Below are positions 47,004 through 55,361 of a stretch of 64,000 nt of DNA, piece by piece. The stretch's first letter is position 1; every line of letters begins with the position of its first letter. The notes below the pieces were generated by a model that saw only the letters and a list, made by a program, of their open reading frames with translations, was not told where the DNA came from and ran no database searches. The stretch spans positions 434,001 through 498,000 of the forward strand of contig NZ_JACHFM010000003.1 of assembly GCF_014201905.1 (NCBI RefSeq), given 5' to 3'. The DNA comes from Amaricoccus macauensis (GTDB lineage Bacteria > Pseudomonadota > Alphaproteobacteria > Rhodobacterales > Rhodobacteraceae). The translations under genes were made by a program, and so were the position numbers.

Positions 47004-47007
<4 letters not shown>
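45781..47007 (+). CDS. Class I/II aminotransferase (aspartate aminotransferase type)
   Basis: The 408-residue PLP enzyme has the fold-type I pattern: MTAGEPDFDTPEPVR, YTSTNGTPELRAAI, LNSPSNPTGAAYSRAELEAL, the PLP Lys in VNGVSKAYAMTGWRLGYGAG, and YFRLSIATS with the substrate Arg at the end. This is the AspB-like Ib group. Coupled by ATGA to pyrC before it and to the SDR gene after it. Its likely donor is aspartate or glutamate; the exact substrate is not determined by sequence. Confidence 0.9.
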
Positions 47008-47771
<764 letters not shown>

Positions 47772-47798
47772 GAACGCCTGCCGCCGGGGAGGACTGCC

Positions 47799-48836
47799 AT
47801 GCGTGCCGTAGTCATTCACGGCCCCCGAGACCTGCGCGTGGAGGAGCGCGCGCCCGAGGCCCCCGGCCCCGGCGAGGTCGAGGTGGCGATCGAGGCAGGC
47901 GGCATCTGCGGCTCGGACCTGCACTACTATCACCACGGCGGGTTTGGCGCGGTGCGGGTCCGCGAGCCGATGATCCTCGGGCATGAGGTGGCGGGCCGGG
48001 TGGTCGCACTCGGGGACGGCGTCGAGGGGCTGGCGCCCGGCGACCGGGTGGCGGTCTCGCCGAGCCGGCCGTGCGGGGCCTGCCGCTACTGCCTCGAAGG
48101 CTTGCCGAACCACTGTCTCAACATGCGCTTCTATGGCAGCGCCATGCCGTTCCCGCACATTCAGGGGGCGTTCCGCGAGCGGCTGGTGGCGGTGGCCAGC
48201 CAGTGCCACCGGGTTGCCGACGGTGTGTCGGCGGCGGAGGCGGCGATGGCGGAGCCGCTGGCAGTGACGCTGCACGCGGTGGCGCGGGCGGGCTCGCTTC
48301 TCGGGGCCCGGGTGCTCGTCACCGGCTGCGGGCCGATCGGGGCGCTGGTCATCGTCGCGGCGCGGGTCTTTGGCGCGCGGGAGATCGTGGCGACCGACGT
48401 GGCCGAGCCGGTCCTGGCCGTCGCCCGGGCGGTGGGGGCGGACCGGACGATCAATGTCGCGGCGGAGCCGGAGGCGCTCGGGGGGTACGGAGCGGACAAG
48501 GGCAGCTTCGACGTGCAGTTCGAGTGCTCCGGCAACGACCGGGCCGTGGCGAGCGGTCTGGAGGTGCTGCGGCCGCGCGGGACGCTGGTGCAGCTCGGCC
48601 TCGGGTCCGGGGCCATGGCGGTGCCGATGAACGTGGTGACCGCGAAGGAGATCGAGGTCCGGGGCTCGTTCCGGTTCCACGACGAGTTCGGGCTCGCTGT
48701 CGATCTCATCAACCGGGGCCGGGTCGATCTCGCGCCGCTCATCACCGGGGGCTATCCTGTCGAAGAGGCGGTTGCGGCCTTCGAGGCGGCGACCGATCGC
48801 AGCCGGTCGATGAAGGTGCATCTGGCATTCGGGTGA
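47799..48836 (+). CDS. idnD: L-idonate 5-dehydrogenase-like zinc dehydrogenase
   Basis: The 345-residue MDR enzyme has the catalytic zinc ligands (GGICGSDLHYYHHGGFGAVR, LGHEVAGRVV), a structural zinc lobe with CGACRYCLEGLPNHC, and a Rossmann motif VLVTGCGPIGALVIVAARVF. GICGSDLHYYHHGG and the NHCLNMRFYGSAM segment are typical of L-idonate 5-dehydrogenases. GGGGAGG is upstream of the ATG. It ends an operon with pyrC-aminotransferase-idnO; a hairpin repeat follows 38 bp past the stop. Confidence 0.87.
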   Translation: MRAVVIHGPRDLRVEERAPEAPGPGEVEVAIEAGGICGSDLHYYHHGGFGAVRVREPMILGHEVAGRVVALGDGVEGLAPGDRVAVSPSRPCGACRYCLEGLPNHCLNMRFYGSAMPFPHIQGAFRERLVAVASQCHRVADGVSAAEAAMAEPLAVTLHAVARAGSLLGARVLVTGCGPIGALVIVAARVFGAREIVATDVAEPVLAVARAVGADRTINVAAEPEALGGYGADKGSFDVQFECSGNDRAVASGLEVLRPRGTLVQLGLGSGAMAVPMNVVTAKEIEVRGSFRFHDEFGLAVDLINRGRVDLAPLITGGYPVEEAVAAFEAATDRSRSMKVHLAFG

Positions 48837-48873
48837 CGCTGCGCAGAGTTGCGTTGATCGGACAAGCCGTGGG

Positions 48874-49028
48874 GCGACCGAAGCGGGCGCGAGCCCGCGA
48901 GTTCCGGCCCGACAAGCGCGCAGATTTCTGCGGGAGGATGCCATCCGGCCGTGGCTGCCCCGGCGGGCGCGGAATCGCGCCTGCCCCCCGCAGGGGCAGT
49001 CGCGGACGGATTTGTCGCGGGACAAATC
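48874..49028. repeat. Hairpin-rich dispersed repeat, copy A
   Basis: An intergenic element with a second copy at 62260-62421. Shared blocks begin GCGACCGAAGCG, then GCGAGTTCCGG and CGACAAGC, CGCAGATTTCTGCGG, GCCATCCGGCCGTGG and GCCCCGGCGGGCGC (to 48970), and finally GACGGATTTGTCGC. It folds into successive hairpins: GCGGGC/GCCCGC, CGCAGA/TCTGCG (48919-48932), CTGCCCC/GGGGCAG (48981-48999) and GATTTGTC/GACAAATC (49009-49028). It lies between the convergent idnD and macB-like stops. Confidence 0.75.
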
Positions 49029-49083
49029 GATCCGGTTTCGTCGTTTCGAGGGGTGGGAGGAGGAGCGCTTCCGCGCCGCTCCG

Positions 49084-51024
49084 TCAAGCCGGGGAGAGTG
49101 CGCGCACCGGGTCGAGGCGGGAGGCGCGGCGGGCGGGGAGGTAGCCGAAGACGACGCCGATCGCCATGGAGGCGGTGACCGCAAGGACGATGGACTGCGC
49201 CGAGTAGATCAGCCGGAAGTTCTCGCCGAAGGCGGTGAAGAGCCCGCCGGTGCCGAAGGCCGCGCCGACCCCGAGGGCGCCGCCGAGGGCGGAGACGAGC
49301 ACTGCCTCGATCAGGAACTGCCGCTGGATGTCGCTCCGCCGCGCGCCCACGGCCATCCGCACGCCGATCTCGCCGATCCGCTCGCTGACGGAGACCAGCA
49401 TGATGTTCATGACGCCGATGCCGCCGACCATCAGGCTGATGACCGCGATCGAGCCGATGAGCAGCGCCATGGTCTGGGTGGTGGCGGTGATCGTCTCGCG
49501 GATTTCGTCGGTGTTGACGATGAAGAAGTCCTGCCGCCCGTGGCGCTCGGCGAGAAGCGCCGTGGTGGCGGCCTCGGCGGCGGCGGGCTCCACGTCGTCG
49601 GCGACGCGGAGCGTGATGCTGCGCAGCACCCTAGAGCCGAGAAAGCGCGTCTGCACCGTGGTGAACGGCAGGTAGACGTTGAGGTTGTCGTTGCCGCCGA
49701 AGCCCTGCCGGGGATTGACGATGCCGACGACCCGCACCGGAACGCGCCCGACGAGGAGCACGTCGCCGATGGGCGCGCTGCCCTCTCCGAAGAGCGTGTC
49801 GCGCGTCCGGGTGTCGATCACCGCCACCTGCGCCCGCCCGGCGACCTCCTCGGGCGTGAAGAGCCGGCCGGCGGCCAGGGTGATGCCGCGGGCGTCGAAG
49901 AGGCTTGCCGCCGAGCCGGTGACGGTGGCGGACGAGGCGTTCGCCGCGTGGCGCAGGGTCGCCGAGGTCTGCACCGTCGGCGTGACGGCAGCGGCGTAGG
50001 GTTGCAGCGCCAGCGCGTCGGCGTCGGCGACGACGAGGGTGCGGATGCGGCCCGAGCGCACGTCGCCCATGTCCTCGCCGGGGAAGATTTCGAGCGTGCT
50101 GGTGCCGAGGCCGGAGATCGAGGCCAGCACCTGCTGCTGCGCGCCGGTGCCAAGCGCCACGACGTTCACCACCGCGGCGATGCCGATGATGATGCCGAGC
50201 ATGGTGAGAAACGTCCGAAGCCGATGCGCCGCCATGGCGACGACGGCCATGCGGAAGCTCTCGACCAGACCGGTCCAGAGGGCGGCGCTGGCCTTCTCGG
50301 GGGGATGCGTCGGGGGCAGGCCCGGGGTCACCGGCCGCGGGACGCGGTGATCGGCGACAATGACGCCGTCGCGGATCTCGATGATGCGCCCGGCGCGGCG
50401 GGCGACGTCCATGTCGTGGGTGACGATGATCACCGTGCGGCCGGCGGCGTTGAGCTCGTCGAGGATCGTCAGGACTTCCTCGCCCGAGTGGCTGTCGAGG
50501 GCGCCGGTCGGCTCGTCGGCGAGGATCACCTCGCCGCCGTTCATCAGCGCGCGGGCGATCGACACCCGCTGCTGCTGGCCGCCGGACAGCTGGCCGGGGC
50601 GGTAGCCGGTGCGATCGCCGAGGCCGAGGCGGGTGAGGAGCGCCTGCGCCCGGCTGCGGCGGGGCTCGGGGGCAAGGCCGGCGTAGACGCCCGGGATCGC
50701 CACGTTGGCCTCGGCGGTGAGTTCCGCGAGCAGGTGGTAGCGCTGGAAGATGAAGCCGAAGGTCTCGCGCCTGAGGGCCGCGCGCTCGTCGTTGTCGAGG
50801 CTCGCCACGTCGCGGCCGCGCACGCGGTAGGTGCCCGCACTCGCCACGTCGAGGCAGCCGAGGATGTTCATCAGCGTCGACTTGCCCGAGCCCGAGGCGC
50901 CGACGATCGCCACCATCTCGCCGGCGTTGATCTCGAGGCTGACGTCGCGGAGCACCGCGACGCGGTCTTCGCCGGAGGGGAAGGACTTCCAGACGCCGTG
51001 AAGGGCGAGGAGGGGGGTTGGCAT
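49084..51024 (-). CDS. MacB-type ABC transporter (fused ATPase and permease)
   Basis: The 646-residue protein has an N-terminal ATPase with Walker A GASGSGKST (42-50), signature LSGGQQQR, and DEPTGALDS, followed by a MacB-type permease of four helices. The first helix is LRTFLTMLGIIIGIAAVVNV; a large periplasmic domain follows, then three helices near the C-terminus (IGSIAVISLMVGGIGVMNIM). It works with the periplasmic adaptor encoded just upstream, as in MacAB-TolC efflux of macrolides, siderophores or peptides. The gap to the adaptor gene is 5 bp. Confidence 0.92.
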   Translation of the reverse strand: MPTPLLALHGVWKSFPSGEDRVAVLRDVSLEINAGEMVAIVGASGSGKSTLMNILGCLDVASAGTYRVRGRDVASLDNDERAALRRETFGFIFQRYHLLAELTAEANVAIPGVYAGLAPEPRRSRAQALLTRLGLGDRTGYRPGQLSGGQQQRVSIARALMNGGEVILADEPTGALDSHSGEEVLTILDELNAAGRTVIIVTHDMDVARRAGRIIEIRDGVIVADHRVPRPVTPGLPPTHPPEKASAALWTGLVESFRMAVVAMAAHRLRTFLTMLGIIIGIAAVVNVVALGTGAQQQVLASISGLGTSTLEIFPGEDMGDVRSGRIRTLVVADADALALQPYAAAVTPTVQTSATLRHAANASSATVTGSAASLFDARGITLAAGRLFTPEEVAGRAQVAVIDTRTRDTLFGEGSAPIGDVLLVGRVPVRVVGIVNPRQGFGGNDNLNVYLPFTTVQTRFLGSRVLRSITLRVADDVEPAAAEAATTALLAERHGRQDFFIVNTDEIRETITATTQTMALLIGSIAVISLMVGGIGVMNIMLVSVSERIGEIGVRMAVGARRSDIQRQFLIEAVLVSALGGALGVGAAFGTGGLFTAFGENFRLIYSAQSIVLAVTASMAIGVVFGYLPARRASRLDPVRALSPA

Positions 51025-51029
51025 GGGGA

Positions 51030-52382
51030 TCAGAAGCCCATGGGCGGGCGCATCCGCCGGGACATGCCGGGCGCGCCGCCCGTCCCGTCGCTGCCGCTGC
51101 CGAGGACGACGCGCTCGCCCTCGGTGAGGCCGGAGCGGATTTCCGCGGTGGTGCGGTCGTCGAGACCGACCTCGACGTCACGGCTTTCGGTGGTGCCGTC
51201 GGCCCGCGCCACGCTGACGCTGGCCCGTCCGTCCGGGGTCCGGGCTGCGAGCGCGGCCGAGGGGATCGTCGGCACGGCGGTGGCGCGGTCGAGGACCACG
51301 TGGACCTCGGCGGTCATGTAGGTGCGGAGCCGCCCGTCCGGGTTCGGCACCGAGAAGACGCCGTTGTAGTAGATCGCCTCGCTGGAGGTGGTGGAGACCG
51401 CGGCGCTCGACGAGCCGGTCAAGAGCGTGTCGGAGGTGATCGAGGTGGGTGCCGGCGCGATCGCCGTCAGGCTCGCGGCGTGGCGGACGTCGGGCTCGCC
51501 GAGGATGGTGAACCAGACCTCCTGTCCGGGGTGGACGTGGACGACGTCGGCCTCGGAGATGCCGGCCTCGATCGACATGGTGGCAAGCTCGCCCATGACG
51601 ACGATGGTCGGCGTCGTCTGGGTGGCGTTCACCGTCTGGCCCTGCTGGGTGACGACGGCGAGGATGGTGCCGTCCTGCGGCGCGGTGATGCGGGTGTAGC
51701 CGAGATCGACCTCCGCGTCCTCGACCGCGACCTTCGCGGACTCGATCCGGGCGCCGAGGGCGGCGATCCGGGCCTCGGTGATCGCCACGTCAGCCTCGGC
51801 CGCGTCGACGTCGGACTGGGTGACGCCAGCGCCGGCCATGCCGCGGCGCCGTTCGAGCAGGCGCTGCTGCTGGCCGAGGGTGGCGTTCGCCTCGTCGCGC
51901 TCGGCCTCGACTTCGGCGAGGTTCGCCCGCGCGATGCGGAGCGCGTTCTGGCGCGGCACCGGGTCGATTTCGGCGATGAGATCGCCCGCCTTGACCCGGT
52001 CGCCCATGGCGACGGCGAGGGTCTCGACGCGGCCCGAGACCTGGGCGCCGATGGCGACGAGGCTCGTGGGCTTCAGGAGCCCGGTGGCGAGGACCGAGGT
52101 CTCGACGTCGCCGATCGTGACCGGCGCGGTGACGAGTGCCACCGGCGGGGCGGTGTCGGTCCGCCACCAGAGCCAGCCGGCGAGGGCGAGCACGAGGGCG
52201 AGCACGAGCGCGAGGCCCGGGCGCCAGCGTCGGGTCGGGCGGCGCCGCATGGGGTGCTCTGGCGCAGGGGGCACGGGCGCAGGGGGCACGGGCTCGGGAG
52301 GCACGGGCGCGGGAGGCACGGGCGCGGGAGGCACGGGCGCCGGGGCGGGCTCGAACGTCGGGTTCGGGAGGGGGCGGTTCAT
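51030..52382 (-). CDS. MacA-type periplasmic adaptor with proline-repeat N-terminus
   Basis: From the ATG at 52382 the product is 450 residues. After a proline-rich lead (pentapeptide repeats such as PVPPA) there is a membrane helix (PGLALVLALVLALAGWLWW), then the lipoyl and coiled-coil hairpin of membrane-fusion proteins (VAIGAQVSGRVETLAVAMGD, later DLGYTRITAPQDGTILAVVT) and a beta-barrel end. A shorter start at 52250 (MRRRPTRRWRP) would give 406 residues and remove the repeats; it cannot be excluded. The macB-like gene follows 5 bp later. Confidence 0.9.
   Translation of the reverse strand: MNRPLPNPTFEPAPAPVPPAPVPPAPVPPEPVPPAPVPPAPEHPMRRRPTRRWRPGLALVLALVLALAGWLWWRTDTAPPVALVTAPVTIGDVETSVLATGLLKPTSLVAIGAQVSGRVETLAVAMGDRVKAGDLIAEIDPVPRQNALRIARANLAEVEAERDEANATLGQQQRLLERRRGMAGAGVTQSDVDAAEADVAITEARIAALGARIESAKVAVEDAEVDLGYTRITAPQDGTILAVVTQQGQTVNATQTTPTIVVMGELATMSIEAGISEADVVHVHPGQEVWFTILGEPDVRHAASLTAIAPAPTSITSDTLLTGSSSAAVSTTSSEAIYYNGVFSVPNPDGRLRTYMTAEVHVVLDRATAVPTIPSAALAARTPDGRASVSVARADGTTESRDVEVGLDDRTTAEIRSGLTEGERVVLGSGSDGTGGAPGMSRRMRPPMGF
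52270..52344. repeat. Tandem 15-bp coding repeat in the MacA-like N-terminus
   Basis: Five units of the type GGCACGGGCGCGGGA (plus strand) run head to tail with small changes, preceded by a degenerate partial unit. Each encodes five residues (PVPPA type) in the minus-strand gene. Unit number could vary by slippage without a frameshift. Confidence 0.85.
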
Positions 52383-52603
52383 TCTGCTCGGGCGGCCTCG
52401 TTCGGTCCCCCGTCGGGGATGCTTCTCCGCGATCGGGTGCGGGTTTCCCGGACTGGAACGTGGCGGGCCGGGGATTCCGTCGCGGGTGGCGCGGTTTTTC
52501 ACGTTGGCGCGTCAGAGGCTTCCACGTCCCGGGAGCCCGCCGGCTTTTTCATCGGGCGCGGGTCTGCTAGGCAGGGAGGTGGACCAGTGGAAGGGGCGTT
52601 GCC

Positions 52604-53395
52604 TTGGGTGGCTGGGGCGCGACGATTTCCGGGACGGGACATGCGGCGGTGCTTGCGCTGGCGGTCTGGGCATTGCCGTGGCTCCGCGCCGGGCCGGACC
52701 CGGGTGTGCCGGTGCTGGCTGTCCGGCTGGTCGAACCGTCAGAGTTGCTGGCTCCGCCGCCGGCCCCTGCACCCGCCGTGACGCCGGAGCCGGTGCCCGA
52801 GGTGGTGGCGCGGCCCGAGGCGACGGTGCCGCATCCCGAGATGCCGCCCGAGGCGCCACCGGTGGAGGGGCTGGGAGAGCGGTTCGATCCGGTCGCGCCG
52901 CTCGGGATCGGGGCGGCGCCGGAGGCGGTTGCGCCGGAGCCGGGGAGCCTCGCGCCGGAGGCGGGGGCGGTCGTGCCGGACGAGCAGTTCGGGACGGGGT
53001 TCGGCTCGGGGACGGAGTTCGGCTCGGGGCTTGGGGCGGGCTCGCGGCTCGTCCCGGGGGCGTCGGGGCGGCCGCCGGACGCGGCCGGGGAGGCGGTGGA
53101 AGCCTCGCCCGTCAGCGCCGAGGCGTATGGCGCCGGGGTGCGGGCGGCGGTCGAGCGGGCGAAGGTCTATCCGCGCGCGGCGCGAGAGCGCGGGCTCTTC
53201 GGCACGGCGGGGGTGACGTTTCTCGTTGGCCCGGCGGGCGAGGTGATGGCGCTGCGCCTCGTGCGCTCGTCCGGGGCGAAGGCGCTTGACGACGCCGCGC
53301 TGGCGGCGGTGCGCGACGCGCGGTTGCCGGTGCCGCCGGAGGGCGTGCCGCTCGGCTACGACCTTGGGATCAGCTTCACCCTGCGGGACAAGTGA
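52604..53395 (+). CDS. TonB-like energy-transducing protein
   Basis: From a TTG start (AAGGGG about eight bases upstream) the product is 263 residues. A hydrophobic N-terminal stretch (AAVLALAVWALPWL) is followed by a long Pro/Glu/Ala region (PPPAPAPAVTPEPVPEVVAR), glycine-serine repeats (GTGFGSGTEFGSGLGAGS), and a C-terminal TonB domain: YPRAARERGLFGTAGVTFLV, SSGAKALDDAALAAVRDARL and FTLRDK. TonB couples the proton gradient to outer-membrane receptors via ExbBD, which are not adjacent. The start codon is uncertain. Divergent from the MacAB-type genes. Confidence 0.78.
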   Translation: MGGWGATISGTGHAAVLALAVWALPWLRAGPDPGVPVLAVRLVEPSELLAPPPAPAPAVTPEPVPEVVARPEATVPHPEMPPEAPPVEGLGERFDPVAPLGIGAAPEAVAPEPGSLAPEAGAVVPDEQFGTGFGSGTEFGSGLGAGSRLVPGASGRPPDAAGEAVEASPVSAEAYGAGVRAAVERAKVYPRAARERGLFGTAGVTFLVGPAGEVMALRLVRSSGAKALDDAALAAVRDARLPVPPEGVPLGYDLGISFTLRDK

Positions 53396-53435
53396 GTTAT
53401 CGTCACGCAAAGCAATTTCGGGAGGCGGGAACGAC

Positions 53436-53957
53436 ATGGAGATGACCGGATCGCGGCAGATTGCCGCACCGCGTGATGTGGTCTGGGCCGCGCTCAATGA
53501 CCCGGAGGTGCTGCGTCTTGCCATCCCGGGATGCCAGGAACTGACCGGCAGCCCCGAGGACGGGTTTGAGGCGACGGTAAAGCAGAAGGTCGGGCCGGTG
53601 AGCGCGACCTTCGCGGGCAAGGTGTCGCTCGCGGACATCGTGCCGCTCGAGAGCTACACGATCTCCGGCGAGGGCAAGGGCGGCGCGGCCGGGCACGCCA
53701 AGGGCTCGGCGGCGGTCCGGCTCGAGGACAAGGACGACGGCACGCTGCTCACCTATGACGTGAAGGCGGCGGTCGGCGGCAAGATCGCGCAGCTCGGATC
53801 GCGGCTGATCGACGGCGCGGCGAAGAACATGGCGGACAAGTTCTTCGACAACTTCCGCGCGGCCATCGAGCCGCCGGCGGATGACGCGGACGAAACGGCG
53901 GCGCCCGAGGGGAAAAAGCCCGGCTGGTTCGGGCGGATGATCGGCCGAAAGGGCTGA
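53436..53957 (+). CDS. CoxG/SRPBCC-family protein
   Basis: The 173-residue protein begins with the CoxG pattern MEMTGSRQIAAPRDVVWAAL, NDPEVLRLAIPGCQELTGS and a LIDGAAKNMADKFFDNFRAA helix, followed by a charged linker and GWFGRMIGRKG end. CoxG has the START/SRPBCC fold and recruits CO dehydrogenase to the membrane in carboxydotrophs; many homologs occur with other molybdenum hydroxylases. Here no cox structural genes are near. The xdhC pair about 16 kb away could belong to the same theme, but the link is only suggestive. Good site GGAGGCGGG. Confidence 0.85.
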   Translation: MEMTGSRQIAAPRDVVWAALNDPEVLRLAIPGCQELTGSPEDGFEATVKQKVGPVSATFAGKVSLADIVPLESYTISGEGKGGAAGHAKGSAAVRLEDKDDGTLLTYDVKAAVGGKIAQLGSRLIDGAAKNMADKFFDNFRAAIEPPADDADETAAPEGKKPGWFGRMIGRKG

Positions 53958-54039
53958 TCCCTTCGCCGGAGTCCGGGGCGGGCTGGTCACGGGGGCCGCG
54001 CCACTTGGCAGCGGGGGTGGCCGGCCCTAGAAGCGAGGC

Positions 54040-55269
54040 ATGATCGCCTCACAGTCCACCCCTCCCGAATCGCATGTCCGGCGCAATGTCTGGGTGCTCG
54101 TTGCCGCGCAGGTGGTGCTCGGCTCGCAGCTTCCGGTCACGTTCATCCTCGGCGGTCTCGCCGGCCAGACGCTGGCGCCGAACCGCTGCCTCGCGACGCT
54201 GCCGATCTCGATGATCGTGCTCGGCTCGATGCTGTCGGCACCGCTGCTCGCCGGGATCATGCAGCGCCACGGCCGGCGGTTCGGCTTCATCATCGGCTCG
54301 GCGGGGGGCGGCGTCGGCTCCGCGCTCTCGGCCTTCGCGCTGGTGCAGGGGTCGTTCGGGATGTTCCTGTTCGGATCGCTGGTCTCCGGTCTCTACATGT
54401 CGGCGCAGGGATTCTACCGCTTCGCCGCGACCGACGGGGCGAGCGAGGCGTTCCGGCCGAAGGCGATCTCTTATGTCATGGGCGCGGGCCTCGCCTCGGC
54501 GATCACCGGGCCGATCCTCGTCAAGTACACCGTCGATGCGCTGGCGCCGGTGCCCTTCGCCGGCGCCTATGTCGCCGCGGCGGTGCTCAATCTCGTGGGC
54601 GTCTGGCTTTTCCTCGCCCTCGACAGCCCGCCTCCGCCGCAGCCCGCGCCTGGCAGCTCGCAGGGCCGGACCCGCATGGAGCTCTTGCGCACGCCGCGCA
54701 TCGCCGTCGCGATGATCTGCGCCATGGTCTCCTATGCGCTGATGAACCTCGTCATGACCTCGACGCCGCTCGCCATCGTCGGCTGCGGCTTTGGCACCAA
54801 CGATGCCGCGAACGTGGTCTCGGGCCACGTGCTCGCCATGTTCGCGCCGTCCTTCTTCACCGGGGCGCTCATCGCGCGCTTCGGGGCGGAGCGGGTGATC
54901 GCGGCGGGCCTCGTGGCGCTCGCGGCGGCGGGGGTCGTGGCGCTCTCCGGCGTCGCGCTCTGGCAGTTCTCGGTGGCGCTGATCCTGCTCGGGCTCGGCT
55001 GGAACTTCGGGTTCATCGGTGCGACGGCGATGCTCGCCGCGTCGCACACGCCGGAGGAACGGGGCCGGGTGCAGGGGATGAACGACTTCGCGGTCTTCGG
55101 CCTCGTCTGCCTCGCGTCGCTCGCCTCGGGCGGGCTGATGAACTGCATTGGCGGCGACGCGGTGACGGGATGGAACACCGTCAACATCGCCATGGCGCCG
55201 TTCCTCGCGGCGGCGGGCGGCGCGCTCATCTGGCTGGTGCTGCGGGAGATCCCGCGCCGGCGCGCCTGA
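54040..55269 (+). CDS. MFS transporter
   Basis: The 409-residue polytopic protein has about 12 hydrophobic helices, starting VLVAAQVVLGSQLPVTFILG. The loop between helices 2 and 3 (MQRHGRRFGFIIGSA) keeps the basic residues of the MFS signature but not its GRxSD form. The second half includes IARFGAERVIAAGLVAL. Pattern GWNFGFIGATAMLAASHTPEERGRVQGMNDF recalls the drug or sugar-phosphate-like efflux branch. No substrate can be assigned. It is convergent with xseA. Confidence 0.82.
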   Translation: MIASQSTPPESHVRRNVWVLVAAQVVLGSQLPVTFILGGLAGQTLAPNRCLATLPISMIVLGSMLSAPLLAGIMQRHGRRFGFIIGSAGGGVGSALSAFALVQGSFGMFLFGSLVSGLYMSAQGFYRFAATDGASEAFRPKAISYVMGAGLASAITGPILVKYTVDALAPVPFAGAYVAAAVLNLVGVWLFLALDSPPPPQPAPGSSQGRTRMELLRTPRIAVAMICAMVSYALMNLVMTSTPLAIVGCGFGTNDAANVVSGHVLAMFAPSFFTGALIARFGAERVIAAGLVALAAAGVVALSGVALWQFSVALILLGLGWNFGFIGATAMLAASHTPEERGRVQGMNDFAVFGLVCLASLASGGLMNCIGGDAVTGWNTVNIAMAPFLAAAGGALIWLVLREIPRRRA

Positions 55270-55276
55270 GGCCGCC

Positions 55277-55321
55277 GGTCCGTTCGAGCCGGCCCCGGGG
55301 AGGGGCGTGCGCGGACGGACC
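55277..55321. terminator. Inverted repeat between convergent MFS and xseA genes
   Basis: GGTCCGT (55277-55283) and ACGGACC (55315-55321) enclose a 31-base G+C-rich loop, just past the MFS stop. Weak evidence; it could serve both strands. Confidence 0.3.
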
Positions 55322-55361
55322 TGTCATCTGAATTCGGCGGTGGTCCGGGGCTTTCCCGACC

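Noticed and set aside
52270-52344. CRISPR-like direct repeats
   Set aside because: Units are contiguous without spacers and keep the reading frame; this is a coding tandem repeat.
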